A stretch of 64,000 bases of DNA from Amycolatopsis solani. Lineage in GTDB: Bacteria; Actinomycetota; Actinomycetes; Mycobacteriales; Pseudonocardiaceae. The stretch lies in assembly GCF_033441515.1 (NCBI RefSeq), contig NZ_JAWQJT010000001.1, forward strand, positions 1,922,001 through 1,986,000, given 5' to 3'. Made by a program: the position numbers and the translations under genes. The notes beneath the pieces are model-generated. The model did not search any database and was not told where the DNA came from. It saw nothing but the letters and a program-made list of their open reading frames with translations. Each line of letters starts with the position of its first letter. Position 1 is the stretch's first letter. This document shows positions 50,994 to 58,873 of this stretch, in pieces.

Positions 50994-53264
50994 ATGGTCT
51001 TGTCACGTCCGCTCGCGCTCGTCGTCGCCCTGGTGGCCGCGCTCGTCCCGGCAGTAGCCGCACCAGCTGCTCAAGCCGCCGTCACCTCGCCCGCTTCCTC
51101 CTTCACCGCCGTGCAGCCCACGCGGTTCCTCGACACCGTTCGCGGGGTCGGGATCGCGATCGGGCCGGTGGGGGCGAAGACCACCGTGACCGGCAGCGCG
51201 GCCTCGCTCGCGCCCGTCAACAGCACCGCCGTCGTCGTGAACCTCTGGGTCGAGAGCCCGACCGCCGACTCCGCGGTCACCGCCTTCACGCACGGGCAGG
51301 CCCGGCCGGCGCTGCCCAGCATGCAGGTGCAGGCCGGCAAGCGGCGGTCCAACCAGGTCACCGTGCAGGTCGGGGCCGACCGGACTGTCGACTTCTACAA
51401 CGAGGCCGGCTCCGTCCACCTCATCGCCAGCATCGTCGGCTACTACACGACCGACGCCGGCTCGCGGTACACGCCGGTCAGTCCCTCGCGGCTGCTCATC
51501 AGCTCGCTCGGGAACGGCACCACGACCAAGCTGAGCCTGGTCGACGAAGTGCCCGCCACGGCCACCGCCGTGACGTTCGCCCTCACGCTGACCAACCCGT
51601 CCGCGGCCACCTACGCCTCCGTGTTCCCGCACAGCACGCCGCGGCCGACCATGGCCAGCGTCGCCGCCTACCCCGGTGGGCAGGGCACGAACCTGGTCAC
51701 CGTCAAGATCGGCGCGGACCGGTCGATCGACTTCTACAACCTGGCCGGTCAGGTCGAGGTGTACGCCGACCTCGTCGGCTTCTACGCCACCGACTACGGC
51801 GCCTTCTTCACCCCGGTCGCCCCGGAGCGGGTGCTGGACAGCCGCAGCGGGCTCGGGACGTGGGACGGTCAGCCCAAGAAGATCGGCGCGAACAGCGACC
51901 TCGCGTACCGGCTGCAGCCGTCGATCCCCTCGAACGCGCTCGCCGTCGTCCTGAACGTGACCGGCTATTCGGCGACCGCGACCACCGCCGTCACGGCGTG
52001 GGACCGCCCGTCGACCACCCAGCCCGACCCCGGCCTGTCCCTCGCACCGGGACAGACGATCTCGGTGGCGGCCGCGCCCGTCGTGTCCGCGGTCGGCCCG
52101 GCGGTCAACGCCTCGTCCGACACGGACCGCTCGGTCTACGTCCACAACCGCGCCGGCACGGTCGACGTGTCGGCCGACCTCGCCGGCTACTTCACCCTGC
52201 CGGCCGCCGACTGCCTCAACCAGTGCGTTTCGACGTGGAGCAGTTACTCGTGGCACCAGGGCACCGGGTACATCGGGACGCCGAAGCCGATGGCCGGCCT
52301 GAGCGACGTCGTCGCCATCGCCGGCTGGACCTCGCACGGCTACGCGCTGCGCGTCGACGGGACCGTCCGGGCGTGGGGCTCCAACTCGTCCGGCCAACTG
52401 GGCAACGGCTGGTACAGCGGGGCGTCGCGCGCGCCGGTCCCGGTCGTCGGGCTGACCTCGGTCACGGCCATCGCGGCCGGTGAGATCGAAGGGTTCGCCC
52501 GGCGCTCCGACGGCACCGTGTGGCGGTGGGGGAACGCCGTCAACGCACCCGCGCAGGTCGCCGGCCTCACCGGGGTCACCGCCATCGCGGCCGCGCGAAA
52601 CACCGCGTACGCGCTGAAGTCCGACGGCACCGTGTGGGCCTGGGGCAGCAACGAACGCGGCGAGCTGGGCACCGGCTCGACCGCGGCGAGCTCCGCCACG
52701 CCGGTGCGCGTCTCCGGCCTGAGCGGCGTCCAGACGATCGGCAGCGGCGACGGGTACAGCGCCTATGCCGTGAAGGCCGACGGCACCGTGTGGGCCTGGG
52801 GCGACAACAGCCACAACCAGCTCGGCACCGGCGTCGCGTGCCCGACCTCGAGCTGCCTGTCCCGCACGCCGGTGCCGGTGGCCGGCCTGACCGGCGTCAC
52901 CGCCGTGACCGGCAACTACGGGGCGGCCTACGCGCTGAAGTCCGACGGCACCGTCCACTCCTGGGGCGACAACGACCGCGGCCGGCTCGGCAACGGCGTG
53001 AGCTGCGAATCGGCGGGCCCGAACTGCACGTCGGCGGTCCCGGCCCCGGTGCGCGACCTCACCGGCGTCAAGGCGATCGGCTTTTTCAACGGCGGTGGGT
53101 ACGCCGTCAAGACCGACGGCACGGTCTGGGGCTGGGGCGACAACCACGAGCTCGAGCTCGGGCAAGGGGTCACGGCGTACCCGTGGTGGGCCGCGGCCCC
53201 GGTCCAGGTGCCCGGCCTCAGCCGTGTCAAGGCCATCGCGAGCGGGCTGGCCCTGGGAGAGTGA
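50994..53264 (+). CDS. Secreted protein with RCC1-type repeats
   Basis: 756 residues. A signal peptide (MVLSRPLALVVALVAALVPAVAAPAAQA) is followed by an N-terminal region of about 400 residues of repeated beta-sandwich character (three segments each with RxLDxRxGxG or VGYYxTxxG-like endings), then at least six RCC1-like blades with the marks SDGTVWAWGSN, GQLGNG and GLTGVTAIA. Extracellular RCC1-like propellers bind ligands or proteins, but no specific function is known. Cysteine pairs such as DCLNQC suggest extracellular stability. It starts 4 bases before the hydrolase gene ends its leader. Confidence 0.84.
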   Translation: MVLSRPLALVVALVAALVPAVAAPAAQAAVTSPASSFTAVQPTRFLDTVRGVGIAIGPVGAKTTVTGSAASLAPVNSTAVVVNLWVESPTADSAVTAFTHGQARPALPSMQVQAGKRRSNQVTVQVGADRTVDFYNEAGSVHLIASIVGYYTTDAGSRYTPVSPSRLLISSLGNGTTTKLSLVDEVPATATAVTFALTLTNPSAATYASVFPHSTPRPTMASVAAYPGGQGTNLVTVKIGADRSIDFYNLAGQVEVYADLVGFYATDYGAFFTPVAPERVLDSRSGLGTWDGQPKKIGANSDLAYRLQPSIPSNALAVVLNVTGYSATATTAVTAWDRPSTTQPDPGLSLAPGQTISVAAAPVVSAVGPAVNASSDTDRSVYVHNRAGTVDVSADLAGYFTLPAADCLNQCVSTWSSYSWHQGTGYIGTPKPMAGLSDVVAIAGWTSHGYALRVDGTVRAWGSNSSGQLGNGWYSGASRAPVPVVGLTSVTAIAAGEIEGFARRSDGTVWRWGNAVNAPAQVAGLTGVTAIAAARNTAYALKSDGTVWAWGSNERGELGTGSTAASSATPVRVSGLSGVQTIGSGDGYSAYAVKADGTVWAWGDNSHNQLGTGVACPTSSCLSRTPVPVAGLTGVTAVTGNYGAAYALKSDGTVHSWGDNDRGRLGNGVSCESAGPNCTSAVPAPVRDLTGVKAIGFFNGGGYAVKTDGTVWGWGDNHELELGQGVTAYPWWAAAPVQVPGLSRVKAIASGLALGE

Positions 53265-53268
53265 CCCC

Positions 53269-54126
53269 ATGACGACGACGCACACCCTGGAAACGCCCGA
53301 GGCCGACATCGTCTACGACGTGCACGGCCCGGCGTCCGGCGGACGGCCGCTGCTGCTCATCGGGCAGCCGATGGCCGCCGACGGCTTCGGCACGCTGGCC
53401 GGGCTCTTCCCCGACCGGACCGTGGTCACCTACGACCCGCGCGGGCTCGGGCGCAGCGTCCGCAAGGACGGCCGCGAGGACCACGTGCCGGAGGTCCAGG
53501 CCGGGGACGTCCACGCCGTCATCGAGGCGCTCGGCGCGGGCCCGGTCGACGTGTTCGGCAGCAGCGGGGGCGCGGTCGCCGCGCTCGCGCTGGTCGAGGC
53601 GCACCCGGAAGACGTCGTCACGCTTGTGGCCCACGAACCGCCGCTGGCCGCCTTACTGCCCGACGCGGCCGCGGCCGAGCGCGCCTCGAAGGCGATGCGG
53701 GACGCCTACCAGGCCAAGGGTTTCGGCGCCGGGATGGCCGCGTTCATGGTGCTGGCGTCGTGGAAGGGCGAGTTCACCGACGCCTACTTCGCGCTCCCGC
53801 CGGCGGACCCCGCCCAGTTCGGCCTGCCGACCGAGGACGACGGCCGCCGGGACGACCCGCTGCTGTCCGAGCGCTCCCTGGCGGTCACGGCTTTCCGGCC
53901 GGACGTCCCCGCGCTGACGGCGGCTCCGACGCGGATCGTCGTCGGCGTCGGCGAGGAGTCCATCGACGAGATGACCGGGCGGGCCGGCCTCGCGACGGCC
54001 GCGGCGCTGGGCCAGGAGGCCACGGTGTTTCCCAGTCACCACGGTGGTTTTCTGGGCGGGGAACACGGGTACGCCGGGAAGCCGGAAGCCTTCGCGGCGA
54101 AGCTGCGTGAGGTGCTGGCGGGCTAG
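53269..54126 (+). CDS. Alpha/beta hydrolase
   Basis: 285 residues. The alpha/beta-hydrolase fold is shown by LLLIGQPM (oxyanion loop), YDPRGLGRS, and the nucleophile elbow GSSGGA instead of the usual GxSxG with Gly-rich flanks. A late catalytic histidine lies in SHHGGF. It begins 5 bases after the RCC1 gene's stop and could be co-transcribed with it. Its end overlaps the convergent TetR gene by 4 bp. No specific substrate is implied. Confidence 0.84.
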   Translation: MTTTHTLETPEADIVYDVHGPASGGRPLLLIGQPMAADGFGTLAGLFPDRTVVTYDPRGLGRSVRKDGREDHVPEVQAGDVHAVIEALGAGPVDVFGSSGGAVAALALVEAHPEDVVTLVAHEPPLAALLPDAAAAERASKAMRDAYQAKGFGAGMAAFMVLASWKGEFTDAYFALPPADPAQFGLPTEDDGRRDDPLLSERSLAVTAFRPDVPALTAAPTRIVVGVGEESIDEMTGRAGLATAAALGQEATVFPSHHGGFLGGEHGYAGKPEAFAAKLREVLAG

Positions 54127-54746
54127 GCCCCGAGGTGTTCGACCAGCTTCGCGAGCTGGTCCGCGTACTGCCGCACGAAGTCCGGGGACGCCGGGTCCAT
54201 CCCGGTCAGTCCTTCGGCCACGTGCGGCAGGGTCACCGGGGCCATCGCGGCCGACATCAGCAGCACCGTGAAACACGCCGGGTCGATCCACTCCGGGAGG
54301 CGGCCCGCTTCCTTCAGCTCCGCGATCCGCGCCACCGTGCCGGTCAGGCGCTGCGTGCGGGGTCCGTGGTCGGGGTCCGACTCGGCGCCTTCGTACTCCA
54401 GCCCGGACCACGCCACCAGCCGCATGCCGTCGCGGCCCGTCGTGGCTTCGAGCGCGTGGCGCCGGATCTGCTCCGACAGCGGCATGTCCGGCGAGACCAG
54501 CTCGCCCTGCCGCTCGGTCCACTGCTCCGACAGCGCCCGGTACAGGCCTTCCTTACCGTCGAAGTAGTACGAAATCAGCTGCTGGTTCACCCCGGCCCGT
54601 GCCGCGATCGCCGCGATCCGGGCGCCCGCGTAGCCCTTCGCCGCGAACTCCGCGCCCGCCGCGTCGAGGATCAGGCGGCGGGTGCGTTCCGGATCCCGTT
54701 GCCGCTCTTGGGGCTTCGGCGAACGGCGGGGCTTCGAAGCGGTCAC
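54123..54746 (-). CDS. TetR-family regulator, partner of the MFS pump
   Basis: 207 residues. N-terminal HTH: DPERTRRLILDAAGAEFAAKGYAGARIAAIAARAGVNQQLISYYFDGKEGLYRAL. The C-terminal ligand domain is helical. The start is GTG. It is 7 bp downstream of the MFS gene on the same strand, so the two form one transcript. A dyad at 56184-56199 over the operon promoter is a likely binding site, giving autorepression relieved by a pump substrate. Confidence 0.88.
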   Translation of the reverse strand: MTASKPRRSPKPQERQRDPERTRRLILDAAGAEFAAKGYAGARIAAIAARAGVNQQLISYYFDGKEGLYRALSEQWTERQGELVSPDMPLSEQIRRHALEATTGRDGMRLVAWSGLEYEGAESDPDHGPRTQRLTGTVARIAELKEAGRLPEWIDPACFTVLLMSAAMAPVTLPHVAEGLTGMDPASPDFVRQYADQLAKLVEHLGA

Positions 54747-54753
54747 GCCGCGA

Positions 54754-56130
54754 CTATACGTCAGCCGGTTGCTTGACCTTGTTCACCGAAAGGATGAGAG
54801 CGACGACCAGCACGCCCGCGCTGACCAGCAGCGCTCCAGTCGTCGCCGACGCCGATCCGGCGTCGAGCCGGGCGAAGAACACCGTGCCGGACAGCGCGAT
54901 CCCGGTCGCCGTGCCGAGCTGGACGGTGGTGTTGACGACGCCGGACGCCGCCCCCGCGAGCTCCGGCCGGACTTCGGCCATCGACGCGGCGAACAGCGCG
55001 TTCAGCACCGCGCCCATCCCCAGCCCGACGGCGATCACCGGCACCAGCAGCTCCCAGCCGCGCAACGCGGGATCCCCGGCCACAAAGGCGATCGCGACCA
55101 GCCCGGCCAGCAGCACGCCGAGGGCGCCCGCCGTGAACGCCCGGCCGAAGCGGGCCGCCAGGCGCAGGGCGAGGACGTTGCCCGCGACGATGCCGAGCGT
55201 CGACGGCGCGAACGTCAAAGCCGCTTCCCACGGGGAAAATCCGAGCCCCAGCTGCAGGTGCAGGGTCAGGACGAAGAACACGCCGGTCGCCGTGGTGACG
55301 CAGAACAGCACCGCCTGACCGACGGCGAGCCGGCGCAGCAGTTCCGGCGGGACCAGCGGTTCGCCGCCGCGGCGGAACTGGAACCGTTGGTGCAGCACGA
55401 ATACCCCGAACAGGGGGACGGCCGCCACCAGCAGCGCGACCGTCCACATCGGCCAGCCCAGCTCGCGGCCCTGCACCAGCGGGTAGAACACGGCGGCCGA
55501 CGCGGCGGTCAGCAGCGCGAGGCCCACCGGGTCCGTGCGGTGCCGGCGGAACCCCGGCCGGCCGGCCATGGTGGCCAGCGCGCCGAGGAGCGCGAGCACC
55601 CCGATGGGGACGTTCACCAGGAAGATCGCCCGCCAGCCGGTGCCGAACAGGTCCGCTTCGGTCAACGCGCCACCCAGCAGCGGCCCGGCGAGCCCGCCGA
55701 CCGGGAACGCGCCCGCGTACCAGGCCATCGCCTTCGGCCGCTCCCGCTCGTCGAACTCCGCGTGGATGAACGACAAGACCTGCGGCACCATCAGGCCGGA
55801 GCCGACGCCCTGTACCACGCGCGCGGCGATCAGCACGCCGACGTGCCCGGCGAGGCCGGCGACCAGCGACGCGGTGGTGAACACGAGCATGCCCGCCACG
55901 AACAGCTTCTTCGTCCCGTGCCGGTCGCCGAGGCGGCCGCCGGTGATCAGCGTGAGCGCGAACCCCAGCGCGTAGCCCGCCGAAATCCACTGCAGGGCGG
56001 CTTCGCCGGTGCCGAGTTCGCGCCGGATCGTCGGCAGGGCCACCGCCACGATCTGGTTGTCGATCATGTCCACCAGGACGGCGAGCACGGCGACCGCCAG
56101 TCCCCACCACCTGAGTGCGTGCTTTTCCAC
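54754..56130 (-). CDS. MFS drug efflux transporter, DHA2 type
   Basis: 458 residues and about 14 membrane helices. Motif A-like GRLGDRHGTKKL and motif C-like VVQGVGSGLMVPQVLSF fit the DHA2 (EmrB/QacA) drug:proton antiporters. The GTG at 56130 is chosen as start: the longer frame from TTG 56187 would begin inside the TTGACA -35 element of the operon promoter, so that reading is not possible on the transcript. GGGGA lies 4 bases before the GTG. It probably exports toxic compounds, under TetR control. Confidence 0.87.
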   Translation of the reverse strand: MEKHALRWWGLAVAVLAVLVDMIDNQIVAVALPTIRRELGTGEAALQWISAGYALGFALTLITGGRLGDRHGTKKLFVAGMLVFTTASLVAGLAGHVGVLIAARVVQGVGSGLMVPQVLSFIHAEFDERERPKAMAWYAGAFPVGGLAGPLLGGALTEADLFGTGWRAIFLVNVPIGVLALLGALATMAGRPGFRRHRTDPVGLALLTAASAAVFYPLVQGRELGWPMWTVALLVAAVPLFGVFVLHQRFQFRRGGEPLVPPELLRRLAVGQAVLFCVTTATGVFFVLTLHLQLGLGFSPWEAALTFAPSTLGIVAGNVLALRLAARFGRAFTAGALGVLLAGLVAIAFVAGDPALRGWELLVPVIAVGLGMGAVLNALFAASMAEVRPELAGAASGVVNTTVQLGTATGIALSGTVFFARLDAGSASATTGALLVSAGVLVVALILSVNKVKQPADV

Positions 56131-56158
56131 TTCATCCCCGTCCGTCTCGGTGCCACCG

Positions 56159-56199
56159 ATAATCATGCAGACGAGAGACTGTGTCAACCATCTGTTTGA
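56159..56199 (-). promoter_or_regulatory. Promoter with overlapping TetR-type operator for the MFS-TetR operon
   Basis: On the minus strand, TTGACA (56182-56187) and GATTAT (56159-56164) are separated by 17 bases, a sigma-70-type promoter. The dyad TCAACCATCTGTTTGA (56184-56199; 12 of 16 positions symmetric) covers the -35 element. Binding there would block polymerase. Transcription would start about 22 bases ahead of the GTG start codon. Confidence 0.7.
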
Positions 56200-56254
56200 T
56201 TAGCCGCGCCGGTGGCGAAGCGGCTGATCGGGCGGGTGCGTGCCATGATCGGGC

Positions 56255-57109
56255 ATGGCCACCCTTCGCGACGCCCGCGAGCCGGAGCTCAACAGCGGGA
56301 TCCTGCCCGGGAACGTGCGGGCCGACGACTGGATCATGCTCATCCTCGCCGCCGGGTCGGTCGGGTTGCTGGGGTTCATGGTGCTCAGCCCGCCCGCGCG
56401 GGACGTCGGGCTGGTGATCTTCTCCGTCGACTGCGCGATCTGCGGGGTGTTCCTCCTCGAGTTCCTGTGGCGGTGGCGGAAACGCCGGTGGGCCAAGAAG
56501 TTCCTGGTGCGCAACTGGTACGAGTTGTTCGCCATGATCCCGGTCGCGCACCCCGCGATGGCCGCGCACAAGTTCGTCAGCGTCGTGCTGCTGCTGATCC
56601 GGATCGGGCGGGCCGCGGACCGGGCCGTCGGGGAGCAGTTCACCTACCGGCTCGTCGACAAGCTGTCCGAGCCGATCGTGAAGGCCATCAAGAAACCGGT
56701 CACCATCGCGGTGCTCGACGAGGTCGTCAAGGTGCTGGAAACCGGGAACTACCCGGAAAACCTCGCCAAGTCGCTCGGGGCCAACAAGGAAGAGCTGCGC
56801 GCGATCATCACCGAGAAGATCGCCGCCGACCCGCAGCTCGGGAAGCTCAAGCGGCTGCCGTTCCACGACGAGATCGTGCGGACGTGCGTCGACACGTCGT
56901 TCCGCGTGCTGCTCGAAGTCCTGCTGGACCCGCGGATCGACGACTTCTTCTCCGCCGTCGTGCGCGACAACCGCGAGCAGATCCGGCTGGCCGTGCAGCT
57001 CGGGCTCAACGAAACGGACGACGAGGAGAGGGAGAAGTCCCTGCCCGTGCGCACCCAGCACACGGCCGCGCTCGAATACGACCGCCTGCACCCGAGGTCA
57101 CGGCCGTGA
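56255..57109 (+). CDS. Membrane protein resembling a voltage-sensor domain without pore
   Basis: 284 residues. The first half has about four hydrophobic helices (WIMLILAAGSVGLLGFMVLS, VIFSVDCAICGVFLLEFLWRW, ELFAMIPVAHPAM, FVSVVLLLIRIGRAADRA), with acidic residues in the second and an Arg-containing fourth helix, as in S1-S4 of potassium channels. No selectivity-filter (TVGYG-type) sequence follows. Instead, a 150-residue helical cytoplasmic region continues. It may be an ion-transport-superfamily relative with a different job. It overlaps the convergent MerR gene by 12 bp. Confidence 0.7.
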   Translation: MATLRDAREPELNSGILPGNVRADDWIMLILAAGSVGLLGFMVLSPPARDVGLVIFSVDCAICGVFLLEFLWRWRKRRWAKKFLVRNWYELFAMIPVAHPAMAAHKFVSVVLLLIRIGRAADRAVGEQFTYRLVDKLSEPIVKAIKKPVTIAVLDEVVKVLETGNYPENLAKSLGANKEELRAIITEKIAADPQLGKLKRLPFHDEIVRTCVDTSFRVLLEVLLDPRIDDFFSAVVRDNREQIRLAVQLGLNETDDEEREKSLPVRTQHTAALEYDRLHPRSRP

Positions 57110-57799
57110 CCGCACGTACTCCCCGAGCCGGGCGGCCGCGTCGAGCATGGCCAGGCCCCGCCGCGTGAGTTTTTCCTGCCAGCCGGCCAGCGCGCCGGCC
57201 AGTGCATCGGTGCCGCCCGCCGTGCGGACCTGTTCGACCACCGTCGCGATGTGCGCCAGCGGGTAGCCGCCGCGGCGGAGGAGGTGGGCCAGCTCGGCGT
57301 CGCGGATGTCGGCCGCCCGGAAGACCCGGTAACCGGTCGCGCGGTTCCGTTCGGGCACGAGGATCCCGGCGCGTTCCCACGCCCGCACGGTCGCCGCCGT
57401 GACCTCGAGCCGGTGCGCCAGCTCCCCGATGGACCACCCGGCGCTCGCCGGTTCCGGGGCCGGCCCGGTCGTCACCTGGCTGATCGCCGTGCGCACCGCG
57501 TTGAGAGTCGCGCGATCGCGGGACAGCTGCGCGTGGCCGCGGTCGACCAGCTCCAGCGCGCGGTCGAGGTCGTCGGCGTTGACGGCGGCCATGATGCCGC
57601 CGGCCGTGGCGTGCCCGTGGGCCGGGATCAGCGCGAGGAACGCCCGCAACGCCTTCGCGTGCACGTCGGTGTAAACCCGGTATCCGCTCTCGGTGCGCGC
57701 GGCGGGCGGGAGGAAGCCGTCACGCTCGTAGTTGCGCACGGCCTGCGTGGAGAGGCCGTGCTCGCGGGCCAGATCGGCGGGTCTCAACCGGGTGTTCAA
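57098..57799 (-). CDS. Transcriptional regulator with two MerR-type HTH domains
   Basis: 233 residues. One MerR head occupies residues 5-45 (LRPADLAREHGLSTQAVRNYERDGFLPPAARTESGYRVY). A second is at about residues 121-160 (WSIGELAHRLEVTAATVRAWERAGILVPERNRATGYRVF). Both keep the helix-turn-helix and wing residues, making a tandem double head in one polypeptide, as in the TioE type. The start is TTG 57799. It is divergent from the erythromycin esterase gene, with only 17 bp between the starts, so it is the probable regulator of that gene. Confidence 0.82.
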   Translation of the reverse strand: MNTRLRPADLAREHGLSTQAVRNYERDGFLPPAARTESGYRVYTDVHAKALRAFLALIPAHGHATAGGIMAAVNADDLDRALELVDRGHAQLSRDRATLNAVRTAISQVTTGPAPEPASAGWSIGELAHRLEVTAATVRAWERAGILVPERNRATGYRVFRAADIRDAELAHLLRRGGYPLAHIATVVEQVRTAGGTDALAGALAGWQEKLTRRGLAMLDAAARLGEYVRSRP

Positions 57800-57816
57800 G
57801 GATACGATTCAACCAC
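57797..57816 (+). promoter_or_regulatory. Divergent MerR/esterase promoter region
   Basis: A -10-like TACGAT lies at 57803-57808, nine bases before the esterase ATG (57817), so its transcript would be almost leaderless. No clear -35 is visible, as expected for a MerR-activated promoter with altered spacing. The MerR start (TTG 57799) is inside the same short region, so one bound regulator could affect both genes. Confidence 0.45.
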
Positions 57817-58800
57817 ATGGAGCTCACCGACTTCACCGCCGAACTGCTCGCGCTCGGCGAGCCGACCCACTTCGAACCCGCCTTCGCGCGCATCCGCAAC
57901 GACTTCTTCGCGCGGCTGACCGCGCACGGCTTCCGCTCGATCGCGCTGGAGACCGACCGCGTCGCGGCGCTCGACGGCGGGTTCTCCCACGGTTTCGGCG
58001 AGCTGGCCGCCAACCGGCAGCTGCTCGCCTGGCTGCGCGAGTACAACGAGACCGCCGAAGAACCGCTGACCTTCCACGGCTTCGACGCCCCGACCGAGAT
58101 GTTCAGCGCGCCCAGCCCGCGCCGTTACCTCGAGCACGTCCGCGACTACCTGGGACTCGACGTCGACCTCCCGGCGGGCGACGACGAGCGCTGGAGCCGC
58201 TCCGAAGCGATCCTCGACCCGGCTCAGTCGCCCGGCGCCACCCCCGAGGCTCGTGAGCTGCGGATCCTCGCCGACGACCTGCTGACCGCCCTCCACGCGG
58301 AGGCACCCCGGCTCATCGCGGCGACTTCGCGTGCCGCGTGGGACCGCGCCCGGATCCACGCCACCGCCGGGCTCGACCTCCTGCGCTACCACGCGGCGTC
58401 GGCGGTGCCCGGCGACCGGGACACGAGGATCGCGCGCCTGGCAGGCGCCCGCGCGGTCATCATGGCCCGGAACCTCCTCGACATCCACGCGTCGGGACCC
58501 GGCCGGACGCTGGTGTTCGCGCACAACGCCCACCTGGGCTCCGGCGCCGGCACGATCGTCGCGTCCCGGCTCGGCGACCGGTACGCCTTCATCGCCGGCA
58601 GCCTCGGTCACAGCGACGCCCTCGGCCTCGGCGAGCCGGCCGCGGACACCTACGAAGGGCGCCTGCAGCGCGACACCGCCGACTGGCGGCTGACCGCCGA
58701 GGTCCCGGCCGGTCGCACCCGGGACGACCACGACCACCGGTACGCGCCGCTCACCCGGGAACTGCTCGACGCCGCCGACGCCGTGCTGCACGTCGCCTGA
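57817..58800 (+). CDS. Erythromycin esterase-like protein
   Basis: 327 residues, shorter than EreA/EreB (about 410). Erythromycin esterases hydrolyse the macrolide lactone ring. Seen: LGEPTHFEPAFARIRNDF with the catalytic histidine region, FRSIALETDRVAAL, FHGFDAPTEMF and FAHNAHLGSGAG near the C-terminus. Many relatives act on other esters, so macrolide resistance is a possibility, not a proof. It is divergent from the double-MerR gene; a palindromic terminator starts 11 bases after its stop. Confidence 0.86.
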   Translation: MELTDFTAELLALGEPTHFEPAFARIRNDFFARLTAHGFRSIALETDRVAALDGGFSHGFGELAANRQLLAWLREYNETAEEPLTFHGFDAPTEMFSAPSPRRYLEHVRDYLGLDVDLPAGDDERWSRSEAILDPAQSPGATPEARELRILADDLLTALHAEAPRLIAATSRAAWDRARIHATAGLDLLRYHAASAVPGDRDTRIARLAGARAVIMARNLLDIHASGPGRTLVFAHNAHLGSGAGTIVASRLGDRYAFIAGSLGHSDALGLGEPAADTYEGRLQRDTADWRLTAEVPAGRTRDDHDHRYAPLTRELLDAADAVLHVA

Positions 58801-58810
58801 ACGCACGGGG

Positions 58811-58856
58811 GTCGTGAGTGTTTAGGACGGTTCTAACCGTCCTAAACACTCACGAC
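58811..58856. terminator. Perfect 22-bp-stem palindrome, second copy of the family
   Basis: Arms 58811-58832 and 58835-58856 are exact reverse complements with a 2-base centre. The outer CGTGAGTGTTTAG is identical to that of 465-510, and the core differs (GACGGTT against TCGGGTT). It lies between the convergent esterase and glucanase-like genes. Confidence 0.78.
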
Positions 58857-58873
58857 CGGTCGCGGCAGCGTGC

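Noticed and set aside
54754..56187. Longer MFS reading from TTG 56187
   Set aside because: It would start inside the -35 element, upstream of the likely transcription start. GTG 56130 fits better.
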